NCBI GenBank assembly: GCA_964036045.1
Contig: OZ038381.1
Coordinates: 2,366,928 to 2,430,927 of the forward strand
Direction: 5' to 3'
From: Eutreptiella sp. 'Long Island Sound 2002'
Taxonomy: Eukaryota > Euglenozoa > Euglenophyceae > Eutreptiales > Eutreptiaceae
DNA length: 64,000 nt
The notes beneath the pieces were generated by a model. That model saw only the letters and a program-made list of their open reading frames with translations, ran no database searches and had not been told where the DNA came from. Below, piece after piece: positions 13,101-23,181 of this stretch (position 1 is its first letter; every line of letters begins with the position of its first letter). The translations under genes and the position numbers were made by a program.

Positions 13101-16100
13101 TGCGGGGAGGATGCGGGGAGGATGCGGGGAGGATGCGGGGAGGACCGGGGAGGATGCGCAGAGGATCAAGGAGGATGCGGGGAGGACCGGGGAGGATGGC
13201 GGGAGGATCGGGGAGGATGCGGTTAGGACCGGGGAGGATGCGGGGAGAACCAGGGAGGATGCGGGGAGGACCGGGGACGATCGGGGAGGACCGGGAGGAT
13301 GCCGGGAGGATCGGGGAGGATGCCTGGAGGACCGGGGAGGAGGCGGGGAGGACCGGGGAGGATGCGGGGAGGATCGTGGAGGATGCTGGGAGGATGCGAG
13401 GAGGATGCGGCGAGGATGCAGGGAGAATACGTGGAGGATGCGGGGAGGACCGGGGAGGATGCTGGGAGGACCGGGGAGGATGCGAGGAGGATCGGGGAGG
13501 ATGCGGGGAGGACCGGGGAGGATGCGGGGAGGACCGGGGAGGATGCGGGGAGGACCGGGGAGGATGTGGGGAGGATCGGAAAGGATGCGAGGAGGATCGG
13601 GGAGGATGTGGGGAGGATCGGGGAGGATGCGGGGAGAACCGGGGAGGATGCGGGGTGTACCGGGAGGATGCGGGGAGGATCGGGGAGGATGCCTGGAGGA
13701 CCGGGGAGGATGCGGGGAGGATCGGGAAGGATGCGGGGAGGACCGGGGGGGACCGGGGAGGATGCGGGGAGGACCGGGGAGGATGCGGGGAGGACCGGAG
13801 AGGATGCGGGGAGGGCCGGGGAGGATGCGGCGAGGATGCGCGGAGGACCGGGGAGGATGCCGGGAGGACGGGGGAGAATGCGGGGAGGACCGGGGAGGAC
13901 CGGGGAGGATGCGGGGAGGATGCGGGGAGGATGCGGGAAGGACCGGGGAGGATGCGGTTAGGACCGGGGAGGATGCGGGGAGAACCAGGGAGGATGCGGG
14001 GAGGACCGGGGAGGATCGGGGAGGACCGGGAGGATGCCTGGAAGATCGGGGAGGATGCCCGGAGGACCGGGGAGGAGGCGGGGAGGACCGGGGAGGATGC
14101 GGGGAGGACCGGGGAGGATGCGGGGAGGATCGTGGAGGATGCGGGGAGGATGCGGCGAGGATGCGGGGAGGATTGGGGAGGATGCCGGGAGGACCGGGGA
14201 GGATGCAGGGAGGACCGGGGAGGATGCGGGGAGGATCGGGGAGGATGCGGGGAGGACCTGGGAGGATGCGGGTAGGACCGGGGAGGATGCGGGGAGGATC
14301 GGGGAGGATGCGGGGAGGATCGGGGAGGACCGGGGAGGATGCGAGAGTTATCCGGGACGATGCGGGGAGGATCGGGGAGGATGCGGGGAGGACCGGGCAG
14401 GATGCGGGGGGGATCGGGGAGGATGCAGGGAGGACCGGGGAGGATGCGGGGAGAACCGGGGAGGATGCGGGGAGGACCGGGGAGGATGCGGGGAGGACCG
14501 GGGGGGATGCGGGGAGGATCGAGGGGGTGCGGTCAGGACCGGGGAGGATGCGGGGAGGATTGGGGAGGATGCGGGAGGACCGGGAAGGATGCGGGGAGGA
14601 CCGGGGATGATGCGGGCAGGATCCGAGAGGATGCAATGAGGACCGGGGAGGATGCCGGGAGGATCGGGGAGGATGCAGGGAGGACGGGGGAGGATGCGGG
14701 GAGGATGCGGGGAGGATGCGGGGAGGACCGGGGAGGATGCGGGGAGGACCTGGGAGGATGCGGGGAGGACCGGGGAGTATGCGGGGAGAATGCGGAGAGG
14801 ATGCGGGGAGGATGCAGGGAGAATGCGGGGAGGATGCGGGGAGGACCGGAGAGGATGCGGGGAGGACCGGGGAGGATGCGGGGAGGACCGGGGAGGATGC
14901 CGGGAGGATCGGGGAGGATGCGGGGAGGACCGGGGAGGATGCGGGGAGGACCGGGGAGGATGCGGGGAGGACCTGGGAGGATGCGGGGAGGACCGGGGAG
15001 TATGCGGGGAGAATGCGGGGAGGATGCCGGGAGGATCGGGGAGGATGCAGGGAGGACGGGGGAGGATGCGGGGAGGATGCGGGGAGGATGCGGGGAGGAC
15101 CGGGGAGGATGCGGGGAGGACCTGGGAGGATGCGGGGAGGACCGGGGAGTATGCGGGGAGAATGCGGGGAGGATGCGGGGAGGATGCAGGGAGAATGCGG
15201 GGAGGATGCGGGGAGGACCGGAGAGGATGCGGGGAGGACCGGGGAGGATGCGGGGAGGACCGGGGAGGATGCCGGGAGGATCGGGGAGGATGCGGGGAGG
15301 ACCGGGGAGGATGCGGGGAGGACCGGGGAGGATGCGGGGAGGACCGGGAAGGATGCGCAGAGGATCGGGGAGGATGCGAGGAGGATCGGGGAGGATGTGT
15401 GGAGGATCGGGGAGGATGCGGTGAGGACCGGGGAGGATGCGGGCAGGATGCGGGGAGGATGCGGGGAGGATGCGGGGAGGATGCGGGGAGGACCGGGGAG
15501 GATGCGCAGAGGTCAAGGAGGATGCGGGGAGGACCGGGGAGGATGCGGCGAGGATCGGGGAAGATGGCGGGAGGATCGGGGAGGATGCGGTTAGGACCGG
15601 GGAGGATGCGGGGAGGACCGGGGAGGATCGGGGAGGACCGGAAGGATGCCGGGAGGATCGGGGAGGATGCCTGGAGGACCAGGGAGGAGGCGGGGAGGAC
15701 CGGGGAGGATGCGGGGAGCACCGGGGAGGATGCGGGGAGGATGCGAGGAGGATGCGGCGAGGATGCAGGGAGAATACGTGGAGGATGCGGGGAGGACCGG
15801 GGAGGATGCTGGGAGGACCGCAGAGGATGCGAGGAGGATCCGGGAGGATGCGGGGAGGACCGGGGAGGATGCGGGGAGGACCGGGGAGGATGCGGGGAGG
15901 ACCGGGGAGGATGTGGGGAGGATCGGGGAGGATGCGAGGAGGAGCGGGGAGGATGTGGGGAGGATCCGGGAGGATGCCTGGAGGACCGGGGAGGATGCGG
16001 GGAGGTCCGGGGAGGATGCGGGAAGGATCGGGGAGGAAGCGGGGGGGATCAGGGAGGACCGGGGAGGATGCTGGGAGGACCGGAGAGGATGTGGGGAGGG

Positions 16101-19100
16101 CCTGAGAGGATGCGGGGAGGATGCCGGGAGGATGCGGGGAGGATCGGGGAGGATGCCGGGACGAGCGGGGAGGATGCGGTTAGGACCGGGGAGGATGCGG
16201 GGTGAACCAGGGAGGATGCGGGGAGGACCGGGGGGGATTGGGGAGGACCAGGAGGATGCGGGGAGGAGCGGGGAGGATGCTGGGAGGACCGGGGAGGATG
16301 CGGGGAGGATCGGGGAGGATGCGGGGAGGACCGGGGAGGATGCGGGGAGGATCGTGGAGGATGCGGGGAGGATCGGGGAGGATGCGGGGAGGATCCGGGA
16401 GGATGCGGGGAGGATCGGGGGGATGCGGGGAGAACCGGGGAGGATGCGGGCAGGACCGGGGGGGATCGGGGAGGACCGGGAGGATGCGGGGAGGATCGGG
16501 GAGGATGCCGGGAGGACCGGGGAGGATGCGGGGAGGATCGGGAAGGATGCGGGGAGGACCGGGGAGGACCGGGGAGGATGCGGGGAGGATCGGGGAGGAT
16601 GCGGGGAGGACCGGAGAGGATGCGGGGGGGGCCGGGGAGGATGCGGCGAGGATCGGGGAGGATGCGAGGAGGATCGGGGAGGATGTGGGGAGGATCGGGG
16701 AGGATGCGCTGAGGACCGGGGAGAATGCGGGGAGGATGCGGGGAGGATGCGGGGAGGATGCGGGGAGGATGCGGGGAGGACCGGGGAGGATGCGCAGAGG
16801 ATCAAGGAGGATGCGGGGAGGACCGGGGAGGATGCGGGGAGGATCGGGGAAGATGGCGGGAGGACCGGGGAGGATGCGGTTAGGACCGGGGAGGATGCGG
16901 GGAGGATCGGGGAGGATGCGGGGAGGACCGGGGAGGATGCGGGGAGGATCGTGGAGGATGCGGGGAGGATCGGGGAGGATGCGGGGAGGATCCGGGAGGA
17001 TGCGGGGAGGATCGGGGGGATGCGGGGAGAACCGGGGAGGATGCGGGGAGGACCGGGGGGGATCGGGGAGGACCGGGAGGATGCGGGGAGGATCGGGGAG
17101 GATGCCGGGAGGACCGGGGAGGATGCGGGGAGGATCGGGAAGGATGCGGGGAGGACCGGGGAGGACCGGGGAGGATGCGGGGAGGATCGGGAAGGATGCG
17201 GGGAGGACCGGGGAGGACCGGGGAGGATGCGGGGAGGACCGGGGAGGATGCGGGGAGGACCGGAGAGGATGCGGGGGGGGCCGGGGAGGATGCGGCGAGG
17301 ATCGGGGAGGATGCGAGGAGGATCGGGGAGGATGTGGGGAGGATCGGGGAGGATGCGCTGAGGACCGGGGAGGATGCGGGGAGGATGCGGGGAGGATGCG
17401 GGGAGGATGCGGGGAGGATGCGGGGAGGACCGGGGAGGATGCGCAGAGGATCAAGGAGGATGCGGGGAGGACCGGGGAGGATGCGGGGAGGATCGGGGAA
17501 GATGGCGGGAGGATCGGGGAGGATGCGGTTAGGATCGGGGAGGATGCGGGAAGGACCGGGGAGGATCGGGGAGGACCGGGACGATGCCGGGAGGATCGGG
17601 GAGGATGCCTGGAGGACCGGGGAGGAGGCGGGGAGGACCGGGGATGATGCAGGGAGGACCGGGGAGGTTGCGGGGAGGGTCGTGGAGGATGCGGGGAGGA
17701 TGCGAGGAGGATGCGGCGAGGATGCGGGGAGAATACGTGGAGGATGCGGGGAGGACCGGGGAGGATGCTGGGAGGACCGGGGAGGATGCGGGGAGCATCG
17801 GGGAGGATGCGGGGAGGATGCGGGGAGGACCGGGGAGGATGCGGGGAGGACCGGGGAGGATGTGGGGAGGATCGGGGAGGATGCGAGGAGGATCGGGGAG
17901 GATGTGGGGAGGATCGGGGAGGATGCGGGGAGAACCGGGGAGGATGCGGGGTGTACCGGGAGGATGCGGGGAGGATCGGGGAGGATGCCTGGAGGACCGG
18001 GGAGGATGCGGGGAGGACCGGGGAGGATGCGGGAAGGATCGGGAAGGATGCGGGGGGGATCAGGGAGGACCGGGGAGGATGCTGGGAGGACCGGGGAGGA
18101 TGCGGGGAGGACCGGAGAGGATGTGGGGAGGGCCGGAGAGGATGCGGGGAGGATGCGGGGAGGATGCGGGGAGGATCGGGGAGGATGCCGGGAGGAGCGG
18201 GGAGGATGCGGTTAGGACCGGGGAGGATGCGGGGAGAACCAGGGAGGATGCGGGGAGGACCGGGGAGGATTGGGGAGGACCGGGAGGATGCGGGGAGGAT
18301 TGGGGAGGATGCCGGGAGGACCGGGGAGGATGCGGGGAGGATCGGGGAGGATGCGGGGAGGACCAGGGAGGATGCAGGGAGGATCGTGAAGGATGCGGGG
18401 AGGATCGGGGAGGATGCGGGGAGGATCGGGGAGGATGCGGGGAGGATCGGGGAGGATGCGGGGAGAACCGAAGAGGATGCAGGGAGGACCGGGGAGGATC
18501 GGGGAGGACCGGGAGGATGCGGGCAGGATCGGGGAGGATGCCGGGAGGACCGGGGAGGATGCGGGGAGGACCGGGGAGGATGCGGGGAGGACCGGGGAGG
18601 ATGCAGGGACGATCGCGGAGGATGCGGGGAGGACCGGAGAGGATGCGGGGAGGATCGGGGAGGATGTGGGGAGGACCGGGGAGGATGCGGGGAGGACCGG
18701 GGAGGATGCGGGGAGGACCAAGGAGGATGCGAGGAGGTCCTGGGAGGATGCGGGAGGATCGGGAAGGATGCGGGGAGGACCGGGGAGGATGCGGGGAGGA
18801 CCGGAGAGGATGCGGGGAGGGCCGGGGAGGATGCGGCGAGGATGCGCGGAGGACCGGGGAGGATGCGGGGAGGACGGGGGAGAATGCGGGGAGGACCGGG
18901 GAGGACCGGGGAGGATGCGGGGAGGATGCGGGGAGGATGCGGGAAGGACCAGGGAGGATGCGGGGTGGATGCGGGGAGTATGCGGGGAGGATGCGGGAGG
19001 ACCAAAGAGGATGCGGGGAGGATGCGGGGAGGATGTAGGGAGGACCAAGGAGGATGCGGGGAGGATGCGGGGAGGATGCGTGGAGGATGCGGGGAGGATG

Positions 19101-20911
19101 CGGGGAGGACCGGGGAGCATGCGGGGAGGACCGGGGACGATGCCTGGAGGATCGGGGAGGATGCGGGGAGGACCGGAGAGGATGCGGGGAGGACCGGGGA
19201 GGATGCGGGGAGGACCGGGGAGGATGCGGTTAGGATCGGGGAGGATGCGGGGAGGATCAGGGAGGATGCGGGGAGGATCGGGGAGGATGCGGGGAGGATC
19301 GGGGAGGATGCGGGCAGGGCCGGGGAGGATGCGGGGAGGACCGGGGAGGATGCGGGGAGGACAAGGGAGGATGTGGGGAGGATGCGGGGAGGATGCGAGG
19401 AGGATCCGGGAGGATGTGGGGAGGATCGGGGAGGATGCGGTGGGGACCGGGGAGGATGCGGGGAGGACCGGGGAGGATGCGGGCAGGATCGGGGAGGATG
19501 CGGGGAGGGCCGGGGAGGATGCGGGGAGGATCAGGGAGGATGCGGGGATGACCGGGGAGGATGCGGGGAGGACCGGGGAGGATGCGGGGAGGACAAGGGA
19601 GGATGTGGGGAGGATGCGGGGAGGATGCGAGGAGGATCCGGGAGGATGTGGGGAGGATCGGGGAGGATGCGGTGGGGACCGGGGAGGATGCGGGGAGGAC
19701 CGGGGAGGATGCGGGGAGGATCGGGGAGGATGCGGGGAGGGCCGGGGAGGATGCGGGGAGGACCGGGGAGGATGCGGGGAGGACAAGGGAGGATGTGGGG
19801 AGGATGCGGGGAGGATGCGAGGAGGATCGGGGAGGATGTGGGGAGGATCGGGGAGGATGCGGTGAGGACCGGGGAGGATGCGGGGAGGACCGGAGAGGAT
19901 GCGGTGAGGATCGGGGAGGATGCAGGGAGGACCGGGGAGGATGCGGGGAGGATCAGGGAGGATGCGGGGATGACCGGGGAGGATGCGGGGAGGACCGGGG
20001 AGGATGCGGGGAGGATCGGGGAGGATGCGGGGAGGACCGGGGAGGATGCGAGGAGGATCAGGGAGGATGCGGGGAGGATCAGGGAGGATGCGGGGAGGAT
20101 CCGGGAGGATGCGGGGAGGATCGGGGAGGATGCGGGGAGGATGCGGGGAGGATGCGGGGAGGATGCGGGGAGGATGCGGGGAGGATGCGGGGAGGATGCG
20201 GGGAGGATCGGGGAGGATGCGGGGGGGACAAGGGAGTATGCGGGGAGGACCGGGGAGGATGCGGGGAGGACTGGGGAGGATGCCGGGAGGATCAGGGAAG
20301 ATGCGGGGAGGACCGGGGAGGATGCGGGGAGGACCGGGGAGTATGCGGCGAGGACCGGGGGGGGTGCGGGGAGGATCGGGGAGGATGCGGGGAGGATCAG
20401 TGAGGATGCGGGGAGGACCAGGGAGGATGCGGGGAGGATCGGGGAGGATGCGGGGAGGATCGGGGAGGATGCGGGCAGGATGGAGGAGGTTGCGGGGAGG
20501 ACCGGGGAGGATGCGGGGAGAACCGGGGAGGATGCGGGGAGGACCAGGGAGGATGCGCGCAGGACCGGCGAGGATGCCAGGAGGACCGGGGAGGATCGGG
20601 GAGGACCGGGGAGGATGCAGGGAGGATCGGGGAGGATGCCGGGAGGACCGGGGAGTATGCGGGGAGGATCGGGGGGATGCGGTCAGGACCGGGGAGGATG
20701 CCGGGAGGATTGGGGAGGATGCGGGAGGACTGGGGAGGCTGCGGGGAGGATCGGGGAGGATGCGGGGAGGACCGGGGAGGATGCGGGGAGGATCGTGGAG
20801 GATGCGGGGAGAATGCGGGGAGGATCGGGGGGATGCGGTCAGGACCGGGGAGGATGCGGAGAGGATCGGGGAGGCTGCGGGACGACGGGGGAGGATGCGG
20901 GGAGGACCGGC

Positions 20912-20921
20912 GATGATACGG
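20912..20921. repeat. Target-site duplication, left copy, of LINE-1
   Basis: GATGATACGG lies directly before the element 3' end. GACGATACGG lies directly after its 5' end at 29063-29072: nine of ten bases match. An uninterrupted array version of the site (CGGCGATGATACGGGGAGG) is at about 3411-3429, showing the pre-insertion state. Confidence 0.8.
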
Positions 20922-21300
20922 CCCTAAAGGTGGTTTGCTGAAACGTACAGGCGTCCACCACCGCCTGTCGTACATCCATATGGTTCATACTGCCAGTACA
21001 TTCATATGCTGTTCAATCACACAGGCTCAACGTGTCCCCTTCTTGGTTGGGGTGCTGCACTATCTATGTACATAGTCGTGACTGGGCACAAAAGTCAAAC
21101 AGGCCAATGTCTCCGTGCCGCACAGCATCCACAGGCACCGGAGCCAAATTGGACTTTGCATCAGGTCCCCCGGGGAGGGGGACCCCTTCGGGGGCATGGG
21201 GTGTACCTCAATCGAGTACATATCGTGACTGGGTACAGAGGTCAATCAGATCCAGTCGCTACCAAAGTTTCAACCTCAGATCAGGTGCATTCTTGCCTGC
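20922..21300 (-). other. LINE-1 3' untranslated region
   Basis: Non-coding tail after the ORF2 stop. It holds an imperfect direct repeat (21071-21105 and 21219-21253, both with TCGTGACTGGG). It ends in CCCTAAA on the plus strand, which is TTTAGGG at the element 3' terminus. No poly(A) tail is present. Confidence 0.7.
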
Positions 21301-22341
21301 TCACTCTGACATGGGAGAAGGCCCCTGTGTCTCAGAACAGCCAGAGTCCAGAGTGGTAGGTGATTCTGGTGGGGAGTGCCCTGAACACTCGGTGTCACAA
21401 ATTGAGCAGTGCCAGAAATTGGGCGTGTCTGGCGCCACAGGCGATGCGGGTTGCCGTGGGGAGTAAACAGGCTGTCTGTTGGAACGCGCAGGCATGCTGG
21501 GTGAGTACATGGTTGTTCTGTGTGAGTGTAGATCCACCGAGGCTGGGCTTGATGGCACCGGGCTTGGCGTGTTGAAATACCTTCGTTTGGCTGGTCGTGT
21601 GACCGAATGGTTCTCACTCCCTGATACCGTGAGCAGACTGTCCTGCGATGCCTGAGGCTGAATGCGATTCTCTGTGGAGGCGAAAGACACTGTGGCCTCC
21701 GAAATGGAGCCACTCTGACGACTTACGGGTTCATCCATGAGGCATAAATCCAGTTCATTGAATAGCACGCGGGCGGGTGTATCTCTGCACAGTGGAGAGG
21801 CACTGACCGGTACTCTGATAGGTGTCACGAGAGGTGTCACCATGTTGTGTGTATCTGACTGTGTGCCTGACATGGGAGTGGACGGTGTTGCACACGGCAG
21901 TGTCGGAGGCTTTTGCACCACTGGGGATGGGGGTGCATCTGCATGTACTGCGGGCTCGGGAGCGGATGGGTGCTTGTGTGAAAAAATGATCACCTTGCTG
22001 TGGTTCGCTTCCGTGTCTTCCCTGCCCTCCTCCCTGTCCCCGGGGGGTTCAGGATATAATGGGTTTTGCTGCCTTCCCCACTCCGCCAAATCATTGGCTC
22101 GTTCATTGCCCTCTATCTGCACATGGGAGGGGACCTTGTACCAACTCAGTGTGCCTTGGTGGTCTGCGATGAGCTGTAGAAGCTCTTCCCAAAGTTCGGG
22201 GTGTAGTATGGGGCCGTGTGATCCGTGCCAGCCACGGATTTTCCAAATCCTTGCTGCACCGGTAACCCCCAGGTACACCAGGGCAGAGTCTGTCATCAGG
22301 GCCAGGTTTGCTTGTGGAAAAATTTTCAGTCCCTGAGTCAC
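21301..22341 (-). CDS. LINE-1 ORF2 C-terminus: second half of RNase H plus Ser/Pro-rich tail
   Basis: Continues in frame after the TAG at 22345-22347. The first 90 residues finish an RNase HI fold: the third acidic residue is in LMTDSALVYLG, and the C-terminal motif VPSHVQIEGNERANDLAEW supplies the His and last Asp. They degrade the RNA strand of the RNA:DNA hybrid during retrotransposition. About 256 residues follow that are rich in Ser, Pro and Thr, with a Cys cluster (HCSICDTECSGH) near the end. I do not recognise this tail. Natural stop is TGA. Confidence 0.85.
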   Translation of the reverse strand: MTQGLKIFPQANLALMTDSALVYLGVTGAARIWKIRGWHGSHGPILHPELWEELLQLIADHQGTLSWYKVPSHVQIEGNERANDLAEWGRQQNPLYPEPPGDREEGREDTEANHSKVIIFSHKHPSAPEPAVHADAPPSPVVQKPPTLPCATPSTPMSGTQSDTHNMVTPLVTPIRVPVSASPLCRDTPARVLFNELDLCLMDEPVSRQSGSISEATVSFASTENRIQPQASQDSLLTVSGSENHSVTRPAKRRYFNTPSPVPSSPASVDLHSHRTTMYSPSMPARSNRQPVYSPRQPASPVAPDTPNFWHCSICDTECSGHSPPESPTTLDSGCSETQGPSPMSE

Positions 22342-22344
22342 TGC

Positions 22345-22347
22345 CTA
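22345..22347 (-). other. In-frame TAG inside the RNase H of LINE-1
   Basis: The reading frame on both sides is identical and RNase H similarity continues directly (NNATEL, stop, AVTQGLK). CAG to TAG is one transition. Confidence 0.85.
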
Positions 22348-23181
22348 CAGCTCTGTAGCATTATTTGTTTGTGGTAGGTGTACTGGCATAGGCGCCCCCA
22401 GGTCCAGTGTGTTCGGCACATGGACTCCGTATCCACCGATATACCCGATGGACAGGACCCTTTCTGATGAGCCGTCCGTATATATATGTGTCAGCCCTTG
22501 TGCCACGATTCCCTCCAATTGGGAGGCAAACTGTTGCTTTGCAGCCAGTTTGCTGGCCATCTTGGCGTTATTGCCTGAGTGTCGTGGCCTCGGCAGATTG
22601 GCAGAGCAGGAGAGATTGGGGTGAACCAGCTTACCATCTTCTAAAAGCTGCAGCACGCAGTCTGTGAATATACTTAGCTCAGCAGTGTGCAGCCACCTGA
22701 GAGTGTATTGTTGCCAAGTGGCTAGTTTTTTCACCCAACCAGTCAGAAAGTTTTCCCACGTTACGATGAGGCCTTTAATCCGGGCTGATGTGCGTAGAGC
22801 CGAGCTCACCGCAATGGCCGACCAGGCCAGAAGTCCTGGGGCTGTACTCAGGCTAAGGGAGGGGGTATTCCATACCAATGCGGACACTGAAGAAATGGGG
22901 TTGCCTTCAATCACGATAGGCGCATACGCCTTGTTGATGCAGTCAAATGCAATTTTCAAAAAGCGGCAGTCCATGCAGAGGTGCTTGTGGGTTTCAGGTA
23001 CCCCATCAATAGGGCAGTTGGTCTGTCCTGGGTTCATTCTTGCTTGGCGTTGTCCCGTCGGGAGTTTACGCCATAATGTCCTGTAAATGAAATGTCTGTC
23101 CGAGTCTGGTAGCTGTAGGGCCATGAGGGCCTTTCCATGTGTCCCTCGACTGTCTGGTGCAGAAATTTTTCGGCTTGGCAA
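22345..23181 (-). CDS. LINE-1 ORF2: post-RT Cys/His motif and first half of RNase H
   Basis: Residues about 53-72 (NCPIDGVPETHKHLCMDC) form the Cys/His motif common just after the RT of LINEs. About 150 residues of linker follow. RNase H then starts with IYTDGSS, carrying the first catalytic Asp (codon near 22474-22476), and reaches the Glu motif NNATEL. The next codon is TAG, where related RNases H usually continue with Gln or another residue, so a one-base nonsense change probably split the domain. It overlaps the RT frame upstream, and the two are joined by a frameshift near the C15 run on the minus strand. Confidence 0.85.
   Translation of the reverse strand: MPSRKISAPDSRGTHGKALMALQLPDSDRHFIYRTLWRKLPTGQRQARMNPGQTNCPIDGVPETHKHLCMDCRFLKIAFDCINKAYAPIVIEGNPISSVSALVWNTPSLSLSTAPGLLAWSAIAVSSALRTSARIKGLIVTWENFLTGWVKKLATWQQYTLRWLHTAELSIFTDCVLQLLEDGKLVHPNLSCSANLPRPRHSGNNAKMASKLAAKQQFASQLEGIVAQGLTHIYTDGSSERVLSIGYIGGYGVHVPNTLDLGAPMPVHLPQTNNATEL

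Larger units (their letters stand above)
1..20921. repeat. GGGGAGGA minisatellite array, left block
   Basis: Unbroken tandem array made of 11-bp units (GGGGAGGATGC) and 10-bp units (GGGGAGGACC or GGGGAGGATC), usually alternating so that the common period is 21 bp. The plus strand is overwhelmingly G and A. Because 21 is divisible by three, many frames on both strands stay open and give 7-residue repeats (such as GEDAGRT on plus, PRILPGP on minus). Open frames change wherever two 11-bp units or two 10-bp units are adjacent, which argues against selection on any reading frame. Larger blocks are duplicated inside the array. The left end lies outside the window. I see no gene in it. Confidence 0.97.
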
